From Streptomyces sp. 2114.4 (GTDB taxonomy: Bacteria > Actinomycetota > Actinomycetes > Streptomycetales > Streptomycetaceae), in contig NZ_FYEY01000001.1 in NCBI RefSeq assembly GCF_900187385.1, forward strand, positions 2,170,001 to 2,234,000: a DNA stretch of 64,000 nt. The letters are read 5' to 3'. A program made the translations under genes and the position numbers. The notes beneath the pieces were generated by a model, which made no database searches, was not told the origin of the DNA, and was given only the letters and a program-made list of their open reading frames with translations. Every line of letters starts with the position of its first letter. Position 1 is the stretch's first letter. Below, in pieces: positions 29,801-38,191 of this stretch.

Positions 29801-29868
29801 GGCGGGCCCTCGGCACGGAACAGGTCAGGCACTCGGCGCGGAGCCGGTCAGGCACTCGGCGCGGAGCC
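29801..29868. repeat. 23-bp tandem repeats upstream of npdG
   Basis: A 23-bp unit beginning GGTCAGGCACTCGGCGCGGA is perfectly duplicated at 29823-29845 and 29846-29868. A degenerate copy precedes it (29801-29822) and a partial GGTCAGGC follows. The array lies 35-100 bp upstream of the npdG start. Confidence 0.75.
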
Positions 29869-29935
29869 GGTCAGGCCGTTACGGCGACCCCGTCGTGGCG
29901 TCACGGCGAACCGGTCACGCCGTCACCTCGGACCG

Positions 29936-30784
29936 TCACGCCTTCACGCTGCCGTCGGTCAGGCCCGTGCGCCAGTACCGCTGGAGCACCGTCATCAGCA
30001 CCATCAGCGGCACCACGGACAGGAAGGCCCCGCCCACCGTGTACTGGTAGAGCACCGGTTGGCGGTCGGCGTAGCCGGTCCAGGAGGTCAGGCCGAGCTG
30101 GACCGGGTAGAGGTCGGAGTCCGAGAGCATCACCAGCGGCAGGAAGTAGTTGTTCCAGATGTGGACGAACTGGAAGAGGAAGACGGTCACCAGCGCCGGG
30201 GTCATCAGCCGCAGCGCGAGCCCGCCGAAGATCCTGGCCTCGCCCGCGCCGTCGATCCGGGCCGCTTCCAGGAGCGAGCCGGGCACCGCTGCGGCGGCGT
30301 AGATCCGGCACAGATACACGCCGAACGGGCTGACCGTGCTGGGGATCAGCACCGCCCAGTAGGTGTTGGACAGGCCCAGCGCGCTGAAGAGGAAGTAGAG
30401 CGGCAGGGCCAGCGCGGTGCCGGGGATCAGCACCCCGGCGAGCACCACGTTGAAGACCGCCTCCCGGCCGCGGAACGGGAAGGTGGCCAGCGCATAGCCG
30501 GCCGCGGCGGACAGCAGGGTGGCGCAGACCGCTCCGGTCCCGGCGTAGAAGAGGGAGTTGGCGAACCAGCGGGCGTACATGCCGTGGTCGTAGGTGAGGA
30601 CGTCGACGAGGTGGTCGACGGGGTGCGGATGGCCGGAGAACCAGAAGCCGAAGGTGCCGAAGAGGTCGGCGCTGTTCTTGGTGGCGGAGACCGCCAGCCA
30701 GTAGACGGGCATCAGGAAGTAGAGCGCGGCGACGGTCAGCAGCGAGGCGGTGATGATCCGGTGGCGGACCGGGGGCGGTGTCAT
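29936..30784 (-). CDS. Sugar ABC transporter permease, MalG type
   Basis: This 282-residue membrane subunit of a second carbohydrate-type importer has six predicted helices, an N-terminus RHRIITASLLTVAALYFLMP and the EAA loop EAARIDGAGEARIFGG. Its start overlaps the stop of the preceding permease (ATGA). It is the last gene of a three-gene transporter operon without its own ATPase. The substrate is unknown; the nearby DapA-superfamily lyase and GntR regulator suggest a sugar acid or amino sugar rather than a maltodextrin. Confidence 0.9.
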   Translation of the reverse strand: MTPPPVRHRIITASLLTVAALYFLMPVYWLAVSATKNSADLFGTFGFWFSGHPHPVDHLVDVLTYDHGMYARWFANSLFYAGTGAVCATLLSAAAGYALATFPFRGREAVFNVVLAGVLIPGTALALPLYFLFSALGLSNTYWAVLIPSTVSPFGVYLCRIYAAAAVPGSLLEAARIDGAGEARIFGGLALRLMTPALVTVFLFQFVHIWNNYFLPLVMLSDSDLYPVQLGLTSWTGYADRQPVLYQYTVGGAFLSVVPLMVLMTVLQRYWRTGLTDGSVKA

Positions 30785-31779
30785 CCGCGCTCCCCGGTGT
30801 GCTCCCCGGCGCGCCCGCCGGCCAGCCGCAGAAAGCCGAAGGACACCGCGCACGCCACCAGCGCGAGCAGTACCGCCTCGGCCGCCGCCACCTGCTGGTT
30901 GTCGCCGACGAACGCCTCGCTGTAGGCGTGCAGGTTGGGCGTGAAGCCGGAGTCGATGGAGGAGGCCAGCGGGCGCAGCACCATGGGTTCGGCGAACAGC
31001 TGGAGGGTGCCGATGATGCTGAAGACACCGGTGAGCACGAGCGCGGGGCGGAGCAGCGGGATCTTGATGTGCCGGGCGACCTGCCAGGCGTTCGCCCCGT
31101 CGATCCGTGCCGCCTCGTACAGCTCCCCCGGTACGGCCTTGAGCTGGGCGATCAGTACCAGCATGTTGTAGCCGGTGAACTGCCAGGTGACGATGTTGGC
31201 GACGGACCACAGGACGGTGCCGCGGGAGAGGAAGTCGACGCTCCAGCCCATGGATTCGGCGATCTTCACCAGCGGGCTGATGCCCGGCACGTAGAGGAAT
31301 CCCCACAGGATCGAGGCGATCACTCCCGGCACGCCGTACGGCAGGAAGAAGGCGCTGCGGAAGAACGGGACCGCGCGGGCGCTCGCGCTCTCCAGCAGCA
31401 GTGCGAGGGCGGTGGCCAGCACGGTCATCAGCGGGATCTGGACGGCGCCGAAGAGCAGCACCCGGCCGAAACCGGCCAGGAACCGGTCGTCGGAGAGGGC
31501 GTGGGCGTAGTTGGCGAGGCCGGCGAAGGCCTGGTGTGCCTGACCGCCGAGGCCGAGCGGGCCGGTGCGTTGGGTTTTCTGCAGGCTCTCGTAGAGGGCG
31601 TAGCCGATGGGGGCGAGGAAGCAGAGAGCGAAGAGGGCGAGGAACGGCAGGACGAATCCGGCGGCGGCGCGGGCGTTGCGGGCCTCGGTGCGGGTGACGC
31701 GGCGCGGGCGGCGGCCGGTGCCCCGGCGGGACGCGCCGCGGGTGACCGGGTCCGGCCGCAGCGGCGTGTCCCGGCTCAC
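30781..31779 (-). CDS. Sugar ABC transporter permease, MalF type
   Basis: This 332-residue protein has a long Arg-rich cytoplasmic N-tail (about 35 residues) before six transmembrane helices. The EAA loop EAARIDGANAWQVARHIKIP is well formed. The GTG start overlaps the binding-protein stop as GTGA, and the stop overlaps the next permease, showing tight coupling. It forms the pore with the MalG-type partner; the ATPase must come from elsewhere, for example a shared MsiK-like subunit. Confidence 0.9.
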   Translation of the reverse strand: MSRDTPLRPDPVTRGASRRGTGRRPRRVTRTEARNARAAAGFVLPFLALFALCFLAPIGYALYESLQKTQRTGPLGLGGQAHQAFAGLANYAHALSDDRFLAGFGRVLLFGAVQIPLMTVLATALALLLESASARAVPFFRSAFFLPYGVPGVIASILWGFLYVPGISPLVKIAESMGWSVDFLSRGTVLWSVANIVTWQFTGYNMLVLIAQLKAVPGELYEAARIDGANAWQVARHIKIPLLRPALVLTGVFSIIGTLQLFAEPMVLRPLASSIDSGFTPNLHAYSEAFVGDNQQVAAAEAVLLALVACAVSFGFLRLAGGRAGEHTGERG

Positions 31780-33107
31780 CCGCTCTCCACCTTCAGGCCC
31801 TTGCCCTTGAGGTCGGCGACGGTCTGGGCCTGCACTTTCGTCAGGACCGAGCGGAAGGAGCCGCCGTCCGCGAGCGCGTCGGTGAAGGCGTCGCCGAGCC
31901 GCTGGTAGAGGGTGTCCACCCCGGGCCCCCACCGCCAGCTGGTGTCCACATGCGCCCCGGCGGCCGCGAAGACCTTGCTGTACGCCTGGCCGCCGAAGAA
32001 TTCCTTGTCGACGTCGAGATCGGTGGCGGCATAGCCCTTCTTGGCACTGGGGAAGCCGTAGCCGCCGTCGATCAGCAGCGCGATCGACTCGGGGTCGGTG
32101 TTGAGCCAGACGGCGAAGTCCAGGGCGTCCTTGGGGTAGCGGGCCTTGGCGAAGACGGCGGTGGTCGAGCCGCCCCAGTTGGCGAAGGCCTGCTCGCCCG
32201 CCTTCCACTGCGGCAGCGGCGCGGCCCGCCACGTCCCCTTGGTGCCCGGTGCGTTGCCGGCCAGCAGCGCATCGCCCCAACTGGCGCCCACCCAGGCCGG
32301 GATGGCGCCGGTCTGCAGATCCTTGTACCAGGCGTTCTGCCGGTCCGGGATGGTCTTGACGAGTTTCTGCTTGACGAGGGATTCCCAGTAGTCGGCGACC
32401 TTACGGGTGGGTTCGTCGTCGAGGTGCACGATCCAGGTGTCGCCGTGTGTCCGGTACCACCTGGCGCCCGCCTGCCAGGCGAGGCCGGCGAAGCGGTTGC
32501 CGTTGGTGGGGGCGAAGGTCTCGATCCAGGCGCCCTTCTTCCGGACGGCCTTGGCGGCGGCCTCGTACTCGTCCCAGGTCCGCGGGGTCGGCACGTCCCA
32601 GGTGTCGAAGAGGTCCTGGCGGAGGAACAGCCCCATCGGCCCGGATGCCTGGGGGATGGCGTAGATACCCTTGCCGAAGACGGACTGCTGCCACTGCCAG
32701 CCGAAGAACTCGCTCCGGTGACGGGCGGCGCCGAGCGGGGCGAGGTCGAGCAGTCCGTCGTCGAGCAGGAAGCCGGGGAGGACGGGGAATTCGATCTGGC
32801 CCAGGTCGGGCGGGTTGCCGGCCTTGATGGCGGCGTGCATCTTCGCGTATTGCTGGCCGCCCACGGCCGACACCTTCTCGACCTTGACCTGGACCTCGGG
32901 ATGCTTGCGGTTCCAGAGGCCGACGGGCTTGTCGATGCCCGGCACCCAGGACCAGAAGGTCAGCTGGATCCGCTGTCCCTTCTTGCGCTCCCGGGGTGGG
33001 CTGCCGTCGCCGTCCCCGCCCTCGCCGCAGCCGGTGAGCGCCCAGCCGGCGGCGACGGCGGCCGCCCCGCCCAGGACCGTTCTGCGGTGCACGGTGCGGT
33101 TGCTCAT
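31776..33107 (-). CDS. Extracellular sugar-binding lipoprotein of the second importer
   Basis: This 443-residue solute-binding protein has a twin-arginine-like start (HRRTVLGGAAAVAAGW) running into a lipobox (ALTGC), so it may be Tat-exported and lipidated. The mature domain opens IQLTFWSWVPGIDKPVGLWN, usual for family 1 binding proteins. The start ATG follows the 5'-most segment of a 335-bp upstream region. That region carries a hexamer repeat and a degenerate copy of the GntR operator (33220-33236) found upstream of the lyase. Ligand unknown. Confidence 0.9.
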   Translation of the reverse strand: MSNRTVHRRTVLGGAAAVAAGWALTGCGEGGDGDGSPPRERKKGQRIQLTFWSWVPGIDKPVGLWNRKHPEVQVKVEKVSAVGGQQYAKMHAAIKAGNPPDLGQIEFPVLPGFLLDDGLLDLAPLGAARHRSEFFGWQWQQSVFGKGIYAIPQASGPMGLFLRQDLFDTWDVPTPRTWDEYEAAAKAVRKKGAWIETFAPTNGNRFAGLAWQAGARWYRTHGDTWIVHLDDEPTRKVADYWESLVKQKLVKTIPDRQNAWYKDLQTGAIPAWVGASWGDALLAGNAPGTKGTWRAAPLPQWKAGEQAFANWGGSTTAVFAKARYPKDALDFAVWLNTDPESIALLIDGGYGFPSAKKGYAATDLDVDKEFFGGQAYSKVFAAAGAHVDTSWRWGPGVDTLYQRLGDAFTDALADGGSFRSVLTKVQAQTVADLKGKGLKVESG

Positions 33108-33123
33108 ACCGGCTCCCCCACGA

Positions 33124-33143
33124 GGATGCGGATGCGGATGCGG
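33124..33143. repeat. GATGCG hexamer repeat
   Basis: GGATGCGGATGCGGATGCGG is three tandem copies of a six-base unit in the leader of the binding-protein gene, about 15-35 bp before its ATG. It leaves little room for a normal ribosome site. Confidence 0.6.
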
Positions 33144-33219
33144 CGAAAGGTGATCGTCGAGCACGCGCTGCAGTCGCCCGCCCCGTGGAGCGGTCGGGCG
33201 CCCCCACGGGCGGGGACGT

Positions 33220-33236
33220 AGGATGTCCCTCGTCCT
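33220..33236. promoter_or_regulatory. Degenerate GntR operator upstream of the importer operon
   Basis: AGGA-N9-TCCT is centred 121 bp before the binding-protein ATG. Read on the minus strand it is AGGACGAGGGACATCCTACG, which matches the perfect operator at 34242-34270 in half-site sequence, central GGG and spacing. This implies that the same GntR protein also controls the transporter. The rest of 33108-33442 shows no gene. Confidence 0.5.
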
Positions 33237-33442
33237 GCGGCGACCATAGGGAGTGCCCAACTTGCCGTCAAGACACCGCACATGGGGCATTCCCGTATCG
33301 GCAAAGGCACCGCCGACACGGGGTGACATCCCGGTGAACGAGGACGGCGACGCCCGCAGCGGCACCTTCACCACAGCTCTGCCGCGCCCCTGCCGCACCT
33401 CTGCCGGCCCGGCTCCCTCACCACTCCGTCAGCGGGGGCCCC

Positions 33443-34129
33443 TCACCGCTCCGTCAGCCGGCGCCGGATGCCGTCGAAGTGCCGGTGCATCGCCTCCACG
33501 GCGCGGTCGCCGTCGCCCGCCTCCAACGCATCGACGATCTCCTGGTGCTGGCGGTGCGTCACCTCCGGGTCGGGGCCGTCGTCGGAAAGGTCCTGCCGCA
33601 CCCGGCGCAGCGCCGCCCAGAACGCGTCCAGCACCTCGCTCAGCAAGTGGTTGCCCAGCGAGCGGTACAGGGCGAGATGGAAGGCCCGGTCGGTGGCGCT
33701 CTGCACCTGCCCGCCCCGCGCCTCCTCCGCCATCCGCTGCACCAGCCCCCTGAGGACGGCAAGATCCTCGGCCGGCAGCTTCCGGGCGACGGTGTTGATC
33801 AGGCCCGCCTCCAGCGCCTCGCGGACCTCCATCAGCTCGTACAGGCTGGACTCGCCCTGGTGGTGGCGGACCGCGGCGCGGAAGGCGACGCCCTCGACGA
33901 ACGGCTCCAGGGTGAGCGGGCCGACGTAGGTGCCGAAGCCGTGCCGGATCTCCACGATGCGCATCGCCTGCAGCGCCTTGAGCGCTTCGCGCACCGAGTT
34001 GCGGCTGACGTCGAGCAGGCCGACCAGCTCGGCCTCGGTGGGCAGCGGATCGCCCGGGGTCAGTCCGCGCTGCAGGATCAACTGCTTGATCTGCGCCTGC
34101 ACATCCTCGGCCATCGTCCCTCGCGCCAT
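33443..34129 (-). CDS. GntR-family (FadR/FCD type) regulator
   Basis: This 228-residue regulator has an N-terminal winged HTH (LPTEAELVGLLDVSRNSVREALKALQ) and an all-helical FCD ligand domain. The FCD domain contains metal/ligand-type residues (EVREALEAGL, DRAFHLAL, HRQHQEIVDALEAGD). Start ATG 34129 has GAGGGAG five bases upstream; an ATG at 34162 is possible but poorer. It lies between the transporter operon (downstream, same strand) and the divergent DapA-superfamily gene. A perfect 29-bp palindrome sits at the latter's promoter. FCD regulators usually sense small carboxylates or sugar acids. Confidence 0.88.
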   Translation of the reverse strand: MARGTMAEDVQAQIKQLILQRGLTPGDPLPTEAELVGLLDVSRNSVREALKALQAMRIVEIRHGFGTYVGPLTLEPFVEGVAFRAAVRHHQGESSLYELMEVREALEAGLINTVARKLPAEDLAVLRGLVQRMAEEARGGQVQSATDRAFHLALYRSLGNHLLSEVLDAFWAALRRVRQDLSDDGPDPEVTHRQHQEIVDALEAGDGDRAVEAMHRHFDGIRRRLTER

Positions 34130-34207
34130 GGAAACTCCCTCTCCCGCTCCCGCGTCTGCCATACGGCCCGCCGCCGTCCGTCGCCCGCCCCACCGGGCCG
34201 CGGTTCC

Positions 34208-34238
34208 TTGACCGACCGCCTGCGAACAGGTCTATTGT
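34208..34238 (+). promoter_or_regulatory. Promoter of the DapA-superfamily gene
   Basis: TTGACC (34208-34213) and TATTGT (34233-34238) are spaced 19 bp, slightly long. The predicted start would fall near 34245, inside the palindromic operator. Confidence 0.5.
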
Positions 34239-34241
34239 GCT

Positions 34242-34270
34242 CGACATAGGACATGGGATGTCCTATGTCG
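34242..34270. promoter_or_regulatory. Perfect GntR operator at the lyase promoter
   Basis: CGACATAGGACAT and ATGTCCTATGTCG are perfect 13-bp inverted arms around GGG, 24 bp before the lyase ATG. It overlaps the predicted transcription start, so binding should repress. The adjacent FCD-type GntR regulator is the obvious candidate. Confidence 0.75.
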
Positions 34271-34293
34271 GACTCGGAGACCCCGGAGCCCCC

Positions 34294-35274
34294 ATGGCAC
34301 TGCCCGCCTCCCTGCACGGCGTCATCCCGCCGGTCTGCACCCCGCTCGGCCCGCGCGGCGAGATCGACACCGCCTCGCTGACCCGCCTGGTGCACCACCT
34401 CCTCGACGGCGGCGTCCACGGACTGTTCGCCCTCGGCTCCACCAGCGAGGCCGCCTACCTCACCGACGCCCAGCGCGGCACCGCGCTGGAGACCGTCCTC
34501 AAGGCCGCGGACGGCAGGGTCCCGGTGCTCGCCGGGGTCATCGACACCACCACCCCGCGGGTGCTCGACCACGCCCGGACCGCCGCCGCCCTCGGCGCCG
34601 ACGCCCTGGTCGCCACCGCGCCCTTCTACACCCGCACCCACCCACGGGAGATCGCCGCGCACTTCCGCCACCTGCGCACGGCCGTGGACCTCCCGCTGTT
34701 CGCCTACGACATCCCCGTCGCCGTGCACAGCAAGCTGTCCCCGTCGCTGGTGCGGGAGCTGGCCGCGGACGGCACGCTCGCCGGGCTCAAGGACAGCAGC
34801 GGCGACGAGGGCTCGCTGCGCCGCCTGCTCACCGCGCTCGGCGGCCGCACCGCCCGGCACACCGGCCCCGCCCCCGGCTTCTCGGTCCTCACCGGCTCCG
34901 AACTGACCGTGGACGCCGCCCTGCTGGCGGGCGCGGACGGGGCCGTCCCCGGCATCGGCAACGTCGACCCGGCGGCCTACGTCCGCCTCTACGACGCCGC
35001 CCGGTCCGGCGACTGGGAGCGGGCGGCCGCCGAACAGGAACGCCTGGTCACCCTGTTCGCCATGGTCGACGCCGGCCCCGAGCCCGAGATGGGCCGCAGC
35101 TCCTCCGCGCTGGGTGCGTTCAAGGCGGCGCTGCACCTCCTCGGCGTGATCGACGGGGGCGCCACCGCCTTTCCGCAGCGCCCGCTGAGCGAAGAGGCCG
35201 TGGCGGAGGTGGGACGTCGGCTCACCGACGCGGGCCTGCAGCCCGTCCGGCAGGGCCCCATCCCGTACGGGTGA
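34294..35274 (+). CDS. DapA-superfamily aldolase/dehydratase
   Basis: This 326-residue TIM-barrel class I enzyme of the dihydrodipicolinate synthase/N-acetylneuraminate lyase superfamily keeps the Schiff-base Lys in LAGLKDSSGD and the Tyr in LFAYDIP. The pyruvate-binding signature is altered to FALGSTSEAAYL in place of the usual GTTGE. That, together with co-regulation with a sugar importer, argues against lysine biosynthesis and for breakdown of a keto-deoxy sugar acid or sialic-acid-like substrate. ATG 34294 follows a CGGAG site. The promoter contains the perfect GntR operator. Confidence 0.85.
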   Translation: MALPASLHGVIPPVCTPLGPRGEIDTASLTRLVHHLLDGGVHGLFALGSTSEAAYLTDAQRGTALETVLKAADGRVPVLAGVIDTTTPRVLDHARTAAALGADALVATAPFYTRTHPREIAAHFRHLRTAVDLPLFAYDIPVAVHSKLSPSLVRELAADGTLAGLKDSSGDEGSLRRLLTALGGRTARHTGPAPGFSVLTGSELTVDAALLAGADGAVPGIGNVDPAAYVRLYDAARSGDWERAAAEQERLVTLFAMVDAGPEPEMGRSSSALGAFKAALHLLGVIDGGATAFPQRPLSEEAVAEVGRRLTDAGLQPVRQGPIPYG

Positions 35275-35327
35275 CACCCGCGTAAACCGCCCCCGGACAG
35301 CGCCGTGCCGCGGCAGGATGCCGGGCC

Positions 35328-35957
35328 ATGGATGCCGTACGGGTCGCCCTGCTGCGCGAAGTTCTCGCCGGGACCGAGTGGGTCCAGGCCACCCGCCGCT
35401 TCGCGGGGACGCTGCGCGGCGCCGTCACCCCGCACGGCGGAGGGCTCCTGCTGGTCGGCAGCGCCTCGTACGAGCCCTGGCACCTGGCCGCCCACCTCGA
35501 CGACGAGGCCGCCTGGTCGGGCCTGCCCGAGCTGTCACCGACGCTGGTGCGCCACCGCGTCCCCGGCGGGGCGCCGGCCCATCTGGCAGTGGGCCTCGGC
35601 CGGTTGGCGGCGGCCGGACGCGGCGAGACGCTGCTGGTCGTGACGCCCGAGCAGCCGGGCGCCGGGCTGCTGGAGCGGGTGCACGACGCCCGCCGCAACG
35701 GCGCGACGGTGCTCGCCCTGGACGGCGGCGACCGCGATCTGCATGCCCTGGCGCATGACGCGCTCGCCGCACCCCCGCCCCCGCCCGACGGCACGGACGG
35801 GGCGCCGGCCGACCTCGACCTCGACACGGTCCAGCATCTGGTGAGCGCGGCCGCCGGCGAGAACAGCCTGCCCGCACCCCGCAGACACCGCCGCTTCCGC
35901 GACCGCCTGGCCCGCCTGGCGGACGGCCTGACCGCCCCGCCGCCGCCTCGCTGGTAG
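35328..35957 (+). CDS. Hypothetical protein
   Basis: This 209-residue soluble protein starts at MDAVRVALLREVLAGTEWVQ. The body is hydrophobic/Gly-rich (GGLLLVGSASYEPWHLAAHL) and alternates strands and helices in a Rossmann-like manner. The C-terminal half has a Pro/Asp-rich linker and a basic end (RRHRRFRDRLARLADGL). I do not recognise a family. It lies 53 bp after the lyase and could be co-transcribed, but similar genes beside map suggest a housekeeping neighbourhood. No catalytic motif is evident. Confidence 0.7.
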   Translation: MDAVRVALLREVLAGTEWVQATRRFAGTLRGAVTPHGGGLLLVGSASYEPWHLAAHLDDEAAWSGLPELSPTLVRHRVPGGAPAHLAVGLGRLAAAGRGETLLVVTPEQPGAGLLERVHDARRNGATVLALDGGDRDLHALAHDALAAPPPPPDGTDGAPADLDLDTVQHLVSAAAGENSLPAPRRHRRFRDRLARLADGLTAPPPPRW

Positions 35958-36001
35958 CCCATGAGGTCTGATGGAGCCGACCAGCAGGAGCCGGAGAAAA
36001 C

Positions 36002-36065
36002 CCATAAATCCCCGGAAAGACCCATAAGATCCATAAAGCCCGTCAAGGCCCCTCAAGGCCCATAA
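36002..36065. repeat. CCATAA repeats in an A-rich intergenic spacer
   Basis: CCATAA occurs at 36002, 36022, 36031 and 36060 in a 100-bp stretch that is unusually A-rich for this genome. It lies between two converging genes and has no obvious hairpin. Confidence 0.55.
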
Positions 36066-36140
36066 GCACCGGAAAGCCTCAGGCGCGCCCGGGAGGCCGG
36101 AAGGAGGCAGGAGCCCCCGGAAGGTGTCCGGCCCTCCCCG

Positions 36141-36371
36141 TCACTCTCCCCCGTTCCCCCGACCCTGGCCGTCGTGCCACTTCGGGTCGGTCTCCCACTC
36201 CACATTCCGCTCGCGGGCCGTCTCCATGGCGTGCTCGGCCTCCTCGCGGGTGGGGTACGGGCCGAGGCGGTCGGCGGCGCGGCACTGGGGCCCCTCCTCG
36301 ACCGTCCGGTGCTCGAGGCAGTAGAACCACTCGCCGGGCTTGCCGACCGTACGCCTCTTGAACAGCGCCAT
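36141..36371 (-). CDS. Small hypothetical protein
   Basis: This 76-residue protein begins [20 protein letters not shown] and contains paired Cys residues ([16 protein letters not shown]) and an acidic/basic helical C-terminus ([19 protein letters not shown]). It is soluble. The compact start motif and the [20 protein letters not shown] segment look like a SPOR-type repeat, a fold used to sense glycans or as a small scaffold. It is divergent from map with a 65-bp gap. The start has GGAGG ahead of it. Confidence 0.75.
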   Translation of the reverse strand: MALFKRRTVGKPGEWFYCLEHRTVEEGPQCRAADRLGPYPTREEAEHAMETARERNVEWETDPKWHDGQGRGNGGE

Positions 36372-36436
36372 TGCCGCCTCCTGTGGATGCTCTGTGCCCC
36401 CATCCTGCCCGACGGCCCGCGGATACACTCGCTGGC

Positions 36437-37294
36437 ATGTCTGGCCAGTCGCTTCTTGTCCCGGGGAAGATCTCCCCCACCCGCCCCGTCCCCGCCTCGA
36501 TCCCGCGCCCCGAATACGTCGGGAAGGACGCACCCACCCCGTACACCGGGCCCGAGGTGCAGGACGCCGAAACGATCGAACGGATGCGGATCGCCGGCCG
36601 GATCGCCGCGCAGGCGATGGAGGAGGCCGCCAAGCTGATCGCACCCGGTGTGACGACCGATGAACTGGACCGGGTCGCCCATGAGTTCATGTGCGACCAC
36701 GGTGCCTACCCGTCCACGCTCGGCTACCGCGGCTTCCCCAAGTCCCTGTGCTCCTCGCTCAACGAGGTCATCTGCCACGGCATCCCGGACTCGACCGTCC
36801 TGAAGGACGGCGACATCGTGAACCTCGACGTCACCGCGTACCTCAACGGTGTGCACGGCGACAACAACGCCACCTACCTGTGCGGCGACGTGGACGAGGA
36901 GTCCAGGCTGCTGGTCGAGCGGACCAGGGAAGCGCTCAACCGCGCGATCAAGGCCGTCAAGCCGGGCCGTCAGATCAACATCATCGGCCGGGTCATCGAG
37001 TCGTACGCCAAGCGCTTCGGCTACGGAGTGGTCCGCGACTTCACCGGTCACGGCATCAACTCCTCCTTCCACTCCGGCCTGATCGTTCCGCACTACGACA
37101 GCCCGCACCACACCACCGACATCAAGCCCGGCATGACGTTCACGATCGAGCCGATGCTGACGCTGGGGACCCACGACTACGACATGTGGGACGACGGCTG
37201 GACGGTGGTGACCAAGGACCGCAAGCGGACCGCGCAGTTCGAGCACACGCTGGTGGTCACGGACACCGGGGCGGAGATCCTCACGCTGCCCTGA
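36437..37294 (+). CDS. map: Type I methionine aminopeptidase
   Basis: This 285-residue cytoplasmic metalloprotease removes N-terminal methionine from nascent proteins. The five metal ligands are visible: the two Asp in [18 protein letters not shown], His in FTGHGI, Glu in FTIEPML and Glu in QFEHTL. There is an N-terminal extension of about 40 residues with a Pro-rich segment ([20 protein letters not shown]), as in the longer actinobacterial MetAP form that binds the ribosome tunnel. It is a single gene; its 3' end is followed by the paired repeats preceding the heme oxygenase. Confidence 0.95.
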   Translation: MSGQSLLVPGKISPTRPVPASIPRPEYVGKDAPTPYTGPEVQDAETIERMRIAGRIAAQAMEEAAKLIAPGVTTDELDRVAHEFMCDHGAYPSTLGYRGFPKSLCSSLNEVICHGIPDSTVLKDGDIVNLDVTAYLNGVHGDNNATYLCGDVDEESRLLVERTREALNRAIKAVKPGRQINIIGRVIESYAKRFGYGVVRDFTGHGINSSFHSGLIVPHYDSPHHTTDIKPGMTFTIEPMLTLGTHDYDMWDDGWTVVTKDRKRTAQFEHTLVVTDTGAEILTLP

Positions 37295-37311
37295 CGAAAG
37301 CGGCCGGAACT

Positions 37312-37370
37312 TTACCGACAGGGCGTCGGGAACAGGCGTAGGCTCGTTACCGACAGGACGTCGGGAACGG
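37312..37370. repeat. Paired palindromic direct repeats before the heme oxygenase
   Basis: TTACCGACAGGRCGTCGGGAAC occurs at 37312-37333 and 37347-37368, 35 bp apart and differing by one base. Each copy contains the inverted pair CCGAC-N5-GTCGG. They precede the DmdR box by 7-9 bp. Confidence 0.7.
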
Positions 37371-37376
37371 GTTGAC

Positions 37377-37390
37377 TTAGGTAAGCCTAA
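37377..37390. promoter_or_regulatory. DmdR/DtxR iron box of the heme oxygenase gene
   Basis: TTAGGTAAGCCTAA matches the DtxR/DmdR consensus core (TTAGGTTAGCCTAA) in 13 of 14 positions. TTGACT overlaps it at 37372-37377 as a -35. Iron-loaded DmdR should therefore block transcription. Confidence 0.85.
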
Positions 37391-37470
37391 GCAGTTGGGT
37401 GGCCCAGGGTCGGCGGCTCGGTGGAGCCGGCCTGTTCCCGTCGGCTCCCCTCGGCCCCCGGAGGTCCGTC

Positions 37471-38160
37471 TTGGAAGCGTCCAGCCCGACCCCGCCCGCT
37501 CCCTCCGCCCCCGGCACCCCGTTCTCGACGGTCATCCGCACCGCGTCCCACGAGCAGCACACCGAGGCCGAGAACTCCTCCTTCATGAGCGACCTGCTCG
37601 GCGGCAGGCTCGGCGTCGCCGCCTACCGGCGCTACACCGAGCAGCTGTGGTTCGTCTACCGCGCGCTGGAGGACGCCTCCGGACCGCTCGCCGACGACCC
37701 GGTGGCGGGCCCCTTCGTCCGTCCCGAGCTGGCCCGCACCGCCGCACTGGAACGCGACCTCGCCCACCTCGGCGGCCCGTCCTGGCGCACCGGCCTGGAG
37801 CCGCTGGCCGCCACCGCCGCGTATGCCGACCGGGTGGCGGCCTGCGCCCACGACTGGCCGGGCGGCTTCGTCGCCCACCACTACACCCGCTACCTCGGCG
37901 ACCTCTCGGGCGGCCAGATCATCCGCGGCACGGCCGAGAAGACCTGGGGCTTCGCCCGCAAGGGCGACGGGGTGCGGTTCTACGTCTTCGAGGACATCGC
38001 CAACCCGGCCGCCTTCAAACGCGAGTACCGGGCGCTGCTGGACGCCCTGCCGGTGGACGACCTGGAGAAGCAGCGGGTGGTCGACGAGTGCAAGCGCGCC
38101 TTCCGGCTGAACAGCGCGGTCTTCCGGGAGCTGGGCGCGCAGTTCCCGTTGAGCGCGTAG
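37471..38160 (+). CDS. hmuO: Biliverdin-producing heme oxygenase (HmuO type)
   Basis: This 229-residue cytosolic enzyme degrades heme to biliverdin, CO and free iron, releasing iron from imported heme. The proximal-helix heme ligand is His 30 in EQHTEAENSSFM, and the distal-helix motif YLGDLSGGQ is intact. I choose TTG 37471 because GGAGG lies exactly six bases upstream; a GTG at 37399 would place the start too close to the iron box. The gene is under a DmdR box and two additional paired repeats, and lies near the efe operon, together making an iron-starvation locus. Confidence 0.9.
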   Translation: MEASSPTPPAPSAPGTPFSTVIRTASHEQHTEAENSSFMSDLLGGRLGVAAYRRYTEQLWFVYRALEDASGPLADDPVAGPFVRPELARTAALERDLAHLGGPSWRTGLEPLAATAAYADRVAACAHDWPGGFVAHHYTRYLGDLSGGQIIRGTAEKTWGFARKGDGVRFYVFEDIANPAAFKREYRALLDALPVDDLEKQRVVDECKRAFRLNSAVFRELGAQFPLSA

Positions 38161-38191
38161 CGGCCACCCCTACGGGCTCTGCCCCTGACCG

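Noticed and set aside
34237..34293. An ATG at 34237 as the start of the DapA-superfamily gene
   Set aside because: It falls inside the -10 and operator, before the likely transcription start; ATG 34294 has a ribosome site.
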